64,000 bases of DNA from Hahella sp050299855 (GTDB taxonomy: Bacteria > Pseudomonadota > Gammaproteobacteria > Pseudomonadales > Oleiphilaceae). Position numbers and translations under genes: made by a program. The notes beneath the pieces were generated by a model. It searched no databases. It was not told the DNA's origin and worked only from the letters and a program-made list of their open reading frames with translations. Shown here piece by piece: positions 40,056 to 48,751 of this stretch; positions within the stretch are counted from its first letter, which is position 1, and each line of letters starts with the position of its first letter. The stretch is taken from the NCBI GenBank assembly GCA_050299855.1, contig JBNKWQ010000027.1, positions 1 to 64,000 of the forward strand, given 5' to 3'.

Positions 40056-41000
40056 CTATTTGCCCTGGTCTGGGCGTTCAAGTTCGGCCATCACCAGCCT
40101 GCGAAGCCTGTTGGCTACAGGCGACAGCCGGCGCCCCTTTACCTGCAACAGATAGTAGGGCGACATTTCTATAGGTTCTTTCAAAGAAAGTGCAACCAGC
40201 CTGGCCCTGACTTTGTCCCCTAGCAGCAGGTCAGATACCTCGCTGGCTAAGGGTGCGATGGCAGATGAGGACACCAGTATGGCGATCATTGCAAGCAACG
40301 ACGTGGTGTTGGTGATATTCGTCGGAATGTTTTCGCCCCCCTTCATGAAGACAGCTTCAACGGCTTCTCTGATCGGCGCCCGGTGAGACTGCATTACCCA
40401 CTCATAGGTGGAGAGATCATGCACTGATATTTCTTCAGCATTGGCCAGAGGGTGATCGTGCCGGACCAGCAACTTTACCGTCTCGTGTCGGGCAGGGTGA
40501 ATATCGAAATCATTTGGATTGAAATTTTTTGACAGCCTGGCCAATACAAAGTCGTTGTTACCGGTTAGAAGATCGTGGACTAATGCGTCACTGGTTTCGA
40601 CGTTTACGCTGATTTCCGCTTTGGGAGATACGGCTTTTAACTGTTGAATGGCCGGTATCACAAAGCCAACTGCAGCCCCCGTCACCGCACCCACGGTCGT
40701 TACGCCTCCTTCTCCCCGTTTAAGTTCCTGAACTTCCCGGGACAAGTCTCTCAGCTCCACCAGCATGTTGTGGGAGCGCTGGGCGAGAGCCCGCCCGACA
40801 AGTGTTAGCTCCATTCCCTTGGCGTGGCGTTCAAACAGCTTGGCTCCAATAATTTTTTCGACATCAGCGAGGATTCTGGATGCTGCCGGCTGTGTCATGG
40901 CAAGTGCATCGGCGGCAAGGCTGATTTGGCCATATTCAGCAATCGCAGCAATCAGGCGTAATTGGTTCACTTTGAGATTTCTGGAGAGTCCGATGTCCAT
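40056..41000 (-). CDS. gbpR: LysR-family regulator, GbpR-like
   Basis: 314 residues. N-terminal winged helix NQLRLIAAIAEYGQISLAAD followed by ALAMTQPAASRILADVEKII, and a C-terminal LysR substrate-binding domain. It is divergent from chvE with a 190-bp shared region. In Agrobacterium and Azospirillum a LysR protein (GbpR) beside chvE controls the sugar-binding protein in response to galactose or arabinose; the match is by position and by the LysR subclass. It probably activates the whole operon to its right. Confidence 0.8.
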   Translation of the reverse strand: MDIGLSRNLKVNQLRLIAAIAEYGQISLAADALAMTQPAASRILADVEKIIGAKLFERHAKGMELTLVGRALAQRSHNMLVELRDLSREVQELKRGEGGVTTVGAVTGAAVGFVIPAIQQLKAVSPKAEISVNVETSDALVHDLLTGNNDFVLARLSKNFNPNDFDIHPARHETVKLLVRHDHPLANAEEISVHDLSTYEWVMQSHRAPIREAVEAVFMKGGENIPTNITNTTSLLAMIAILVSSSAIAPLASEVSDLLLGDKVRARLVALSLKEPIEMSPYYLLQVKGRRLSPVANRLRRLVMAELERPDQGK

Positions 41001-41193
41001 AATTGCATACCAATAGTGTTATATGATGATCGAAATATAGTATTTGAATGATATGCTGAATAGTAAATACTCTTACTCATGACCTTCAAGGTCTGATTGC
41101 CCTTATCGATGAAAAATAAATATGACAATTCGGCGGCAGTCACACAGACAGCAAGTTGCCGTTAGTGTGGATTGTGGCTCTACGGAGGAGCTA
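41001..41193. promoter_or_regulatory. Divergent gbpR-chvE control region
   Basis: 193 bp, AT-rich, with several ATATTTGAATGATATG-type imperfect dyads around 41020-41070 that suit a LysR T-N11-A operator. Purine-rich GGAGGAG at 41185 is the chvE ribosome site. Confidence 0.45.
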
Positions 41194-42255
41194 ATGATAA
41201 AGATAAAAAACCTGATCGCTTCGGTAGCCCTGGTTGCTACTGCCTTTTCCACTTCTGTTATAGCGGCGGATAAAGGTTATGTCGGCATCGCAATGCCGAC
41301 CAAATCTTCTTCCCGTTGGATCTCCGACGGAAATTCCATGGTCGAACAGTTTGAGGCCGCAGGGTATAAAACAGACCTCCAATATGCTGAAGACGATATC
41401 CCCAATCAATTGGCACAAATCGAGAACATGATCGTCAAAGGCGTCAATGTCCTGGTCATTGCTGCGATCGACGGTACAACACTGTCCAACGCACTCGAAA
41501 ATGCCAGTGCCTCCGGAATCAAGGTGATCGCCTATGACCGGCTCATCCGTGATAGTGGTCATGTCGACTATTACGCCACTTTTGACAATTTCAAAGTTGG
41601 CGTATTGCAGGCGGACTCATTGGTAAAAGGTATGCGCAAGGCGGGACCCGGACCCTACAACGTTGAACTCTTCGGCGGATCTCCCGACGACAATAATGCC
41701 TACTTTTTCTACAACGGGGCCATGTCTGTTCTTGATCCACTGATTAAGTCCGGAGAAGTTATCATTCCTTCCGGTCAGATGGGCATGGATAAGGTGGGTA
41801 CCCTGAGATGGGACGGTGCGGTCGCTCAGGCTCGCATGGATAACCTGCTTTCCAGTCACTACACCGACCAGCGCATCCATGGTGTGCTATCACCCTATGA
41901 CGGCCTTTCTATCGGTATTCTTTCCTCTTTAAAAGGTGTCGGCTATGGCTCAGGTGATATGGCGATGCCTGTCGTTTCCGGCCAGGATGCAGAAATACCT
42001 TCAGTAAAATCCATTCTTGCAGGCGAACAATACTCAACAGTATTCAAGGACACCAGAGAGCTGGCACGGGTCACTGTCGGCATGGTGGATGCGCTATTGA
42101 AAGGCGGCAAGCCCGAAATTAACGACACCTCCACCTACAACAATGGTGTCAAAGTCGTGCCTTCGTATTTGCTTGAGCCCCTGTCCGTGGATGAAAGTAA
42201 CTGGGAACAGCGTCTGATCGCCAGCGGCTACTACACCAAGGATCAGGTTCAATAA
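41194..42255 (+). CDS. chvE: Periplasmic multiple-sugar-binding protein (ChvE type)
   Basis: 353 residues. The ATG at 41194 follows GGAGGAG; a start at 41122 is inside the control region. Signal peptide IASVALVATAFSTSVIAADK; the mature part begins YVGIAMPTKSSSRWISDGNS, then VLVIAAIDGTTLSNALENAS, YDRLIRDSGHVDYYATFDNF and VVSGQDAEIPSVKSILAGEQ, the ChvE/XylF-type fold with two Rossmann lobes. Binds galactose, arabinose and related sugars and delivers them to GguAB. First gene of the sugar operon. Confidence 0.92.
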   Translation: MIKIKNLIASVALVATAFSTSVIAADKGYVGIAMPTKSSSRWISDGNSMVEQFEAAGYKTDLQYAEDDIPNQLAQIENMIVKGVNVLVIAAIDGTTLSNALENASASGIKVIAYDRLIRDSGHVDYYATFDNFKVGVLQADSLVKGMRKAGPGPYNVELFGGSPDDNNAYFFYNGAMSVLDPLIKSGEVIIPSGQMGMDKVGTLRWDGAVAQARMDNLLSSHYTDQRIHGVLSPYDGLSIGILSSLKGVGYGSGDMAMPVVSGQDAEIPSVKSILAGEQYSTVFKDTRELARVTVGMVDALLKGGKPEINDTSTYNNGVKVVPSYLLEPLSVDESNWEQRLIASGYYTKDQVQ

Positions 42256-42300
42256 AGCCAAATATTGACATAGCGTATTGAAACGACATTAGCCCCCCCC

Positions 42301-42359
42301 TGGTATAGCTACGGGTACAGCTACCGGTACAACTATTGGTACAGCTATTGGTATAACCA
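42301..42359 (+). repeat. 12-bp tandem repeat, five degenerate units
   Basis: Units at 42301, 42313, 42325, 42337 and 42349 of the form TGGTACAGCTAT, each with 1-3 changes; the last is 11 bp. Lies in the 123-bp spacer between chvE and gguA, where operon transcripts are often processed. Confidence 0.85.
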
Positions 42360-42378
42360 AAGGGGGCAAGCCCAAGGG

Positions 42379-43911
42379 ATGACACCTATGCAAGACATCA
42401 TTCTTGAGATGCAATCAATCAGCAAAAGCTTTCCCGGGGTTAAAGCGCTAAATCGGGTTAACCTTAAGATCAAAAGGGGCGAAATACATGCGCTGGTTGG
42501 CGAAAACGGCGCAGGCAAATCGACTCTGATGAAGGTGTTGAGCGGTGTTTATCCCCACGGTTCTTATGAGGGTGATATACGTTTTGAAGCCGGGAAAGTA
42601 GCCTTTAAGAATATTGCGGACAGTGAAAGTCTGGGCATTATTATTATTCACCAGGAACTGGCCCTGGTACCTCTGCTGTCCATCGCCGAGAATATATTTC
42701 TGGGCAACGAAATTGCCGAGAAGACCCTGATAGATTGGCCCGAAACCTTTGCCAGAACCGAAGAGTTACTGGGTAAAGTGGGATTAAGCGAAAGCCCCAT
42801 GTCCAGGGTCGATAGCCTGGGTGTCGGCAAGCAACAGCTGGTGGAAATAGCCAAAGCACTGTCGAAAAAGGTAAAGCTGCTTATTCTGGACGAACCGACG
42901 GCTGCATTACAGGAAAACGACAGCCAGAAGTTGCTTGATCTGCTGCTTGAATTCAAGCGACAAGGCATTTCATCCATCCTCATTTCTCACAAGCTTAATG
43001 AAGTTAGCCAGGTGGCTGACTCAATCACCGTTTTGAGAGACGGTGCCACGGTGTCCACATTGGACTGTATTGCGGAATCCATCAGTGAAGCCGACATTAT
43101 TCGCGACATGGTGGGACGGGATATGGCCAACCGGTATCCAGAGCGCCAACCCAGAATTGGTGGCACCCTGATGGAAGTCTGCGGCTGGAATGTCTGGCAT
43201 CCGGAGACCACTGACCGGCAAATGCTCAAGGACATTAATCTGAAAGTGGCCGCCGGTGAAGTGGTTGGAATTGCAGGATTGATGGGGGCCGGGCGTACCG
43301 AGTTTGCCATGAGCCTGTTCGGGCACAGTTACGGCAGCAAATTTAGCGGTAGTGTCAAACTAAAGGGAAAACCCGCGGATACCTCGAGCATTCGTAAAGC
43401 CATTGCACATGGTCTGGCATATGTCACAGAAGACCGTAAGGAGCTGGGACTGGTGCTGGATGAGACCATTCTAAAGAACACCACACTGGCAAATCTGGAT
43501 GAAGTGTCCAACTACGGTGTTATTGACCACACCGCCGAGCGCCGTGTCGCCGAAGAATATCGTCAGGCGTTGCAGATTCGTACCCCCAGTGTTTTTCAGC
43601 AAGTAGTGAACCTCTCCGGAGGCAACCAGCAGAAAGTGGTGCTGAGTAAATGGCTGTACTCCAAGCCGGAAGTCCTGATTCTCGACGAACCTACCCGGGG
43701 TATCGATATCGGTGCCAAATTTGAAATCTACAGCATCATTAATGAGCTGGCTGAAAAGGGTAAGGGGGTTGTGATGATCTCCTCGGAAATGCCTGAACTG
43801 CTGGGAATGTGCGACCGGATATACGTGATGAACGAGGGTGCTTTTGTAGGCGAGCTGACGGCTGCGGAAGCCAGTCAGGAAAAAATCATGTCGCTGATCG
43901 TAAACGCGTGA
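42379..43911 (+). CDS. gguA: Sugar ABC transporter ATP-binding protein GguA
   Basis: 510 residues with two ATPase modules. First: Walker A GENGAGKST, signature LGVGKQQLVEIAKAL, Walker B LLILDEPTAAL. Second: Walker A-like GLMGAGRTEFAMSLFG, LSGGNQQKVVLSKWLYSKPE, LILDEPTRGIDIGAK. This is the MglA/AraG/GguA layout with a degenerate second Walker A, as usual in the family. Powers import with GguB and ChvE. An alternative ATG nine bases in (42388) cannot be excluded. Confidence 0.93.
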   Translation: MTPMQDIILEMQSISKSFPGVKALNRVNLKIKRGEIHALVGENGAGKSTLMKVLSGVYPHGSYEGDIRFEAGKVAFKNIADSESLGIIIIHQELALVPLLSIAENIFLGNEIAEKTLIDWPETFARTEELLGKVGLSESPMSRVDSLGVGKQQLVEIAKALSKKVKLLILDEPTAALQENDSQKLLDLLLEFKRQGISSILISHKLNEVSQVADSITVLRDGATVSTLDCIAESISEADIIRDMVGRDMANRYPERQPRIGGTLMEVCGWNVWHPETTDRQMLKDINLKVAAGEVVGIAGLMGAGRTEFAMSLFGHSYGSKFSGSVKLKGKPADTSSIRKAIAHGLAYVTEDRKELGLVLDETILKNTTLANLDEVSNYGVIDHTAERRVAEEYRQALQIRTPSVFQQVVNLSGGNQQKVVLSKWLYSKPEVLILDEPTRGIDIGAKFEIYSIINELAEKGKGVVMISSEMPELLGMCDRIYVMNEGAFVGELTAAEASQEKIMSLIVNA

Positions 43912-43942
43912 ACAGAGAATTTTTTATGCAGAGGCTGTCAGC

Positions 43943-45148
43943 ATGCAATCAACAAAAATACTGAGTGCCAAAATGGAAAAACCACAGAATACCATGGCGT
44001 CTTATTTCAAAACTCACCTGCGCGACTACGGTATGTTATTGGCTCTGGTGGTCATTATGGCGTTCTTCGAGTACCTGACTGAAGGCACTCTGATGCGGCC
44101 GGTGAACCTGACTAATCTGTTCCTGCAGAACAGCTATATCATCATCATGGCCATCGGCATGCTGCTGGTCATAGTGGCCGGACATATCGATTTATCCGTC
44201 GGCTCAGTCTGTGGATTTGTCGGTGCGCTGGCTGCCGTCATGATCGTTAATTGGGATATGCCAACCCTGCTGGTGATGCCGATATGTCTGGCCTGCGGCT
44301 TCCTGATCGGGGCGATGCAGGGCTACTGGATTGCGTATTGGAAGATCCCTTCCTTTATTGTCACGTTGGCCGGCATGCTGGTGTTCCGGGGCCTGACTTT
44401 GGCGTTGCTGGAAGGGCAGTCCGTAGGCCCCTTCCCAAAAGAGTTTCAGCTACTGAGTACCGGGTTTGTCTACGATGTTTTCGGTGTGAATAAACCCAAT
44501 GTGACGGCCATCGTACTGGGCCTTGCAGGTGCATTTTCTATCGTTTTTTTGGCCAGTCGCGCACGCTTGCGTGCACTGAAATACGGTATTGAAGATGAAC
44601 CTTTTAACTTTTTCCTGGTGAAGAATGCACTGATTGCTGGAGCCATTATTTATGTGACCTATTTGCTTGCCACATACCGCGGTCTGCCAAACGTGCTGAT
44701 TACCATGGTGGTGCTGATTTCGGCCTATACCTTTCTTACCAACCGTACCACCATCGGTCGCCGTATTTATGCCTTGGGAGGCAATGAAAAAGCCGCCAAG
44801 CTTTCAGGAATCAATACCGAACGTCTGACGTTTCTCACTTTTGCCAATATGGGCATGCTCGCCGCACTGGCCGGACTTGTTTTTGCCGCCCGGCTAAATA
44901 CCGCAACACCAAAAGCCGGGTTTGCCTTCGAACTTGATGTTATCGCTGCCGTCTTTATCGGCGGGGCTTCCATGTCAGGCGGCGTCGGCAAGGTTATCGG
45001 TGCTGTGGTCGGTGCCTTCATCATGGGCGTCATGAACAACGGCATGTCGATATTGGGTATCGGTATTGACTGGCAGCAGGTCATAAAAGGACTGGTGCTG
45101 CTGGCAGCCGTTATTTTTGATGTTTACAACAAGACCAAGGCCCGCTAG
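43943..45148 (+). CDS. gguB: Sugar ABC transporter permease GguB
   Basis: 401 residues, about ten transmembrane segments. IMAIGMLLVIVAGHIDLSVG, IPSFIVTLAGMLVFRGLTLA, YALGGNEKAAKLSGINTERL (the EAA-like loop contacting the ATPase) and VFIGGASMSGGVGKVIGAVV are family signatures. Longer than MglC because of an extra cytoplasmic/periplasmic segment, as in GguB. Inner-membrane channel for galactose/arabinose-type sugars. Confidence 0.93.
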   Translation: MQSTKILSAKMEKPQNTMASYFKTHLRDYGMLLALVVIMAFFEYLTEGTLMRPVNLTNLFLQNSYIIIMAIGMLLVIVAGHIDLSVGSVCGFVGALAAVMIVNWDMPTLLVMPICLACGFLIGAMQGYWIAYWKIPSFIVTLAGMLVFRGLTLALLEGQSVGPFPKEFQLLSTGFVYDVFGVNKPNVTAIVLGLAGAFSIVFLASRARLRALKYGIEDEPFNFFLVKNALIAGAIIYVTYLLATYRGLPNVLITMVVLISAYTFLTNRTTIGRRIYALGGNEKAAKLSGINTERLTFLTFANMGMLAALAGLVFAARLNTATPKAGFAFELDVIAAVFIGGASMSGGVGKVIGAVVGAFIMGVMNNGMSILGIGIDWQQVIKGLVLLAAVIFDVYNKTKAR

Positions 45149-45155
45149 GAGGAAT

Positions 45156-46145
45156 ATGACAATGCATTTGTCACAACTTAAGAATGGTGGGGTGGTTTGC
45201 CGCATAGAGGCTGAAGCACGTCTCATTCAGGGAGCTACCTCAATTTTTGACCTGGCACTGGAAGCGGTTAACCAAAGGGTGTCACTTGCCAATATTATCA
45301 GTCTGCACGGCTTAGGAAGCCGGGTTGATCTACCGGCGCTGGCAGCAGACAAGGCCTTGGATTGTCCGGTCCGGCATCCAGACCCGGCACACATGTTTTT
45401 AACCGGCACAGGGCTGACCCATCTGGGGTCTGCTTCCGCCAGGGATGCCATGCATGCTAAATCCAATACAGCAGAAGCATCGGAGAATCTCACCGATTCC
45501 ATGAAAATGTTTCAAATGGGCATCAAAGGCGGTAAGCCGACAGGTGAGGGCGAAGGCGTGCAACCGGAATGGTTCTACAAAGGCACAGGTAAAAGTGCCG
45601 TGGCTACAGGGGATCCACTGGTGTCACCCTCATTTGCATTGGATGGTGGTGAAGAACCGGAGATTGCAGGTTTCTATATTATCGGACAGGACGGCGCGCC
45701 TCATCGGATCGGCTTCACACTGGCCAATGAGTTTTCTGATCATGTGACCGAACGAATCAACTACCTATATCTGGCCCATTCCAAATTAAGAAATGCCTCT
45801 TTTGGCCCAGAGATTCTTATCGGTGAACTGCCCAAGGATATTCGTGGCAGTTCACGCATTGTCAGGGCGGGGGATGTGATATGGGAAAAAACCTTTCTAT
45901 CCGGCGAGGCAAACATGTCCCACAGCCTGCGTAACCTGGAGCATCACCATTTTAAATATCCCATTTTTCGTGAACCGGGCGATTTGCATGTGCATATGTT
46001 CGGTACGGCCACGCTCTCGTTTGCTGACGGCATCGAGACGAAAGCCGGTGACATATTTGAAATATCAGCCCCTGAGTTCGGACTTGCCCTGAGCAACCCG
46101 ATCGTTCAGGGCGAGAAACTCAGCACAAGGGTGGTGGCATTATGA
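45156..46145 (+). CDS. gguC: GguC/AraD1-like FAH-family protein
   Basis: 329 residues from ATG 45156 after AGGAGGAAT; an in-frame ATG at 45117 is inside gguB. C-terminal fumarylacetoacetate hydrolase fold: TGDPLVSPSFALDGGEEPEI, GFTLANEFSDHVTERINYLY, KLRNASFGPEILIGELPKDI, with acidic metal ligands. In several proteobacteria this protein (AraD1) is thought to act on 2-keto-3-deoxy-arabinonate, dehydrating it towards 2-ketoglutarate semialdehyde, which fits the aldehyde dehydrogenase downstream. Activity here is inferred. Confidence 0.85.
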   Translation: MTMHLSQLKNGGVVCRIEAEARLIQGATSIFDLALEAVNQRVSLANIISLHGLGSRVDLPALAADKALDCPVRHPDPAHMFLTGTGLTHLGSASARDAMHAKSNTAEASENLTDSMKMFQMGIKGGKPTGEGEGVQPEWFYKGTGKSAVATGDPLVSPSFALDGGEEPEIAGFYIIGQDGAPHRIGFTLANEFSDHVTERINYLYLAHSKLRNASFGPEILIGELPKDIRGSSRIVRAGDVIWEKTFLSGEANMSHSLRNLEHHHFKYPIFREPGDLHVHMFGTATLSFADGIETKAGDIFEISAPEFGLALSNPIVQGEKLSTRVVAL

Positions 46146-46942
46146 ACATTGTCAAAGGACGTCATTTTTCAGGATCGCACCTCACCAGTGCCCGCTACCC
46201 TGATCTTAAGGATCGGACGGTTCTAATATCCGGCGGGGCAACCGGAATCGGTAAAGCGCTGGTGGAAGCGTTCGCATTTCAAGGAGCGATTACCGCTTTT
46301 GTTGACGTTAATGAAGCTGCGGGACGGGATCTGGAATCGGGTCTTAATGCTGAAGGACACAAGGCAAATTTTTATCCCTGTGATATTACCGATACTGAAG
46401 ATTATCAGCGCGTGATAAAGAAAGTTTCTGAGCAATCCGGCGTCATCTCGGTATTGGTAAACAATGCGGCAAACGATGTACGGCACTCCTTGGATTCACT
46501 GAGCTCAGAGCAGTTCGACAAGTTGGTGTCGGTTAATCTCAAGCACGCCATGTTTGCCTCCCAGGCGGTGATACCGATGATGAAACGACTGGGCGGAGGC
46601 TCAATCATTAATCTTGGGTCGGTAGGATGGATGATGGCTTCAGCCGGTTATCCCGTCTACGCCGCGGCCAAAGCGGCTGCCCATGGTATGACCAGAGGTC
46701 TGGCCCGTGAATTTGGCGGTGAGAATATTCGTGTTAATACGCTGGTTCCGGGATGGGTGATGACTGAAAAACAGCTCAAGCTTTGGGTCGACGATGCCGC
46801 TGAGGCATTGATCAAAAGCAGCCAATGTCTTGCAGGAAAAGTGTTGCCTGAGCATATTGCCAATATGGCACTGTTCCTGGGGTCTGAGGCCTCGTGCATG
46901 TGTACGGCGCAAAATTTTATCGTTGATGGAGGCTGGGTATGA
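46142..46942 (+). CDS. Short-chain sugar dehydrogenase (galactose/arabinose type)
   Basis: 266 residues. NAD(P) site ISGGATGIGKALVEAFAFQG, NNAANDVRHSLDSLS, catalytic serine in IINLGSVGWMMASAG, Y-x-x-x-K in YPVYAAAKAAAHGMTRGLAR, PGWVMTEKQLKLWVDD. Sequence and position match the SDR in galactose and arabinose oxidative operons, which turns the aldose into its lactone. Overlaps gguC by 4 bp and the dehydratase by 4 bp. Exact substrate and cofactor are inferred from context. Confidence 0.82.
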   Translation: MNIVKGRHFSGSHLTSARYPDLKDRTVLISGGATGIGKALVEAFAFQGAITAFVDVNEAAGRDLESGLNAEGHKANFYPCDITDTEDYQRVIKKVSEQSGVISVLVNNAANDVRHSLDSLSSEQFDKLVSVNLKHAMFASQAVIPMMKRLGGGSIINLGSVGWMMASAGYPVYAAAKAAAHGMTRGLAREFGGENIRVNTLVPGWVMTEKQLKLWVDDAAEALIKSSQCLAGKVLPEHIANMALFLGSEASCMCTAQNFIVDGGWV

Positions 46943-48684
46943 GCCGGTTCGTACCCGCTGAATGGCCGAGAAAGTTACGCTCGGCCGAGTGGTTTGGTGG
47001 CACTAGCCGGGATCATATTTATCACCGTAGCTGGATGAAAAACCAGGGGCTGCCCAATGACTTGTTTGACGGTCGACCGGTCATCGGGATCTGTAATACC
47101 TGGTCCCAGTTAACGCCTTGCAACGCTCATTTACGGGATCTTGCAGAGCGGGTGAAACACGGAATTTACGAAGCCGGTGGATTGCCGCTGGAATTCCCGG
47201 TGTTTTCAGTAGGTGAGAGCTCCTTACGTCCCACTGCCATGATGTATAGAAACATGGCGGCCATGGACGTTGAGGAAGCCCTGCGGGCAAATCCATTGGA
47301 TGGTGTTGTTTTGTTGGCAGGTTGCGATAAAACTACGCCGGCTTTGCTGATGGGAGCCTGCAGTGTCGATATTCCGGCCATCGTAGTATCGGGCGGCCCC
47401 ATGCTGAATGGCTGGTTCCGTGGTGAGCGGGTCGGTTCCGGCACGGCTCTCTGGCAGATGTCCGAAGATGTCAAAGCCGGTAATATTTCCCGTGAGGATT
47501 TCCTTGAAGCCGAGCAGGCCATGTCGCGCTCGCCGGGCTCCTGCAACACTATGGGGACTGCGAGCACTATGGCCAGCATGGCGGAAGCTCTGGGCATGGC
47601 ATTATCCGGCAATGCCGCTATACCTGCAGTAGACAGTCGTCGCCGAGTCATGGCCCATCTTACGGGTCGCAGAATTGTGCAGATGGTTAAAGACGATTTG
47701 AAACCATCCGATATTCTGACCCGGCAGGCGTTCGAGAATGCCATTCGTGTGAACGGCGCAATTGGTGGCTCCACTAACGCGGTCATCCACTTGTTGGCCA
47801 TTGCGGGCAGAGTCGGTGTCGATCTGACTTTGAACGACTGGGACCGCCTGGGCAGGGAAATTCCCACCATCGTAAACCTGATGCCTTCCGGGAAATATCT
47901 GATGGAAGAGTTCTTCTATGCAGGGGGCTTACCTGTCGTCATTAAAATGTTGGCCGAGGCAGGCCAACTGCATAATGATTCCATCACCGTTTCTGGGAGC
48001 TCCATATGGGATGAGGTCCGGGAAGTCAGAAACTGGAATGAAGATGTCATTCGCCCTCTGTCCAACCCTCTTACCAACCAGGGCGGCATTGCCGTTTTGC
48101 GCGGTAATATTGCGCCCAACGGAGCGGTCATTAAACCGTCGGCAGCTTCGCCGCAGCTGATGCAGCACCGTGGCCGTGCCGTGGTTTTTGAAGACATCGC
48201 GGACTACAAAGCGCGCATAAATGACGAGGATCTGGATATCGATGAAACCAGCATCATGGTCATGAAAAATTGCGGACCCAGGGGTTATCCGGGGATGGCG
48301 GAAGTGGGGAATATGGGATTGCCACCGAAAGTCCTGCGCAAAGGAATCACCGATATGATCCGCATATCAGATGCGCGTATGTCCGGTACGGCCTACGGCA
48401 CGGTGATTCTTCATACCACGCCTGAAGCTGCAGTCGGAGGCCCCCTGGCTGTTGTCCGTAGCGGAGACATGATTGAGTTGGATGTGTTTAACCGGCGTAT
48501 TCATTTGGATATTTCCGACGAAGAACTTCAACAGAGGCTAGCAGACTGGCAGCCTACGGTGGAACCGCCCACGAGCGGTTACATCAAGCTCTTTCACGAT
48601 CATGTGCAAGGAGCAGACACGGGTGCTGATTTTGATTTTCTTAAAGGGGCTCGCGGTGCCGAGGTTCCTAAAGATAGCCACTAG
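46939..48684 (+). CDS. IlvD/Edd-family sugar-acid dehydratase (L-arabinonate/D-galactonate)
   Basis: 581 residues. Fe-S/Mg signatures: ICNTWSQLTPCNAHL, LLAGCDKTTPALLMGAC, SPGSCNTMGTASTMASMAEA. Also ISDARMSGTAYGTVILHTTP and VAVVRSGD-type end. The N-terminal RSAEWFGGTSRDHIYHRSWM is typical of the sugar-acid branch, not of isoleucine-valine IlvD. Removes water from arabinonate or galactonate to give the 2-keto-3-deoxy acid. Overlaps the SDR start. C-terminus K-D-S-H is duplicated after the stop (see findings). Confidence 0.9.
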   Translation: MSRFVPAEWPRKLRSAEWFGGTSRDHIYHRSWMKNQGLPNDLFDGRPVIGICNTWSQLTPCNAHLRDLAERVKHGIYEAGGLPLEFPVFSVGESSLRPTAMMYRNMAAMDVEEALRANPLDGVVLLAGCDKTTPALLMGACSVDIPAIVVSGGPMLNGWFRGERVGSGTALWQMSEDVKAGNISREDFLEAEQAMSRSPGSCNTMGTASTMASMAEALGMALSGNAAIPAVDSRRRVMAHLTGRRIVQMVKDDLKPSDILTRQAFENAIRVNGAIGGSTNAVIHLLAIAGRVGVDLTLNDWDRLGREIPTIVNLMPSGKYLMEEFFYAGGLPVVIKMLAEAGQLHNDSITVSGSSIWDEVREVRNWNEDVIRPLSNPLTNQGGIAVLRGNIAPNGAVIKPSAASPQLMQHRGRAVVFEDIADYKARINDEDLDIDETSIMVMKNCGPRGYPGMAEVGNMGLPPKVLRKGITDMIRISDARMSGTAYGTVILHTTPEAAVGGPLAVVRSGDMIELDVFNRRIHLDISDEELQQRLADWQPTVEPPTSGYIKLFHDHVQGADTGADFDFLKGARGAEVPKDSH

Positions 48685-48711
48685 GTGGCAAAAGACAGCC
48701 ATTAGATAGCT
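48670..48711 (+). repeat. 21-bp tandem duplication covering a stop codon
   Basis: AAAGATAGCCACTAGGTGGCA (48670) and AAAGACAGCCATTAGATAGCT (48691) are adjacent and 16 of 21 identical. Both units read K-D-S-H-stop in the frame of the dehydratase gene. Confidence 0.75.
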
Positions 48712-48751
48712 GATCAACTTATAACTTTAGATTCATACACGGGAAATAATT

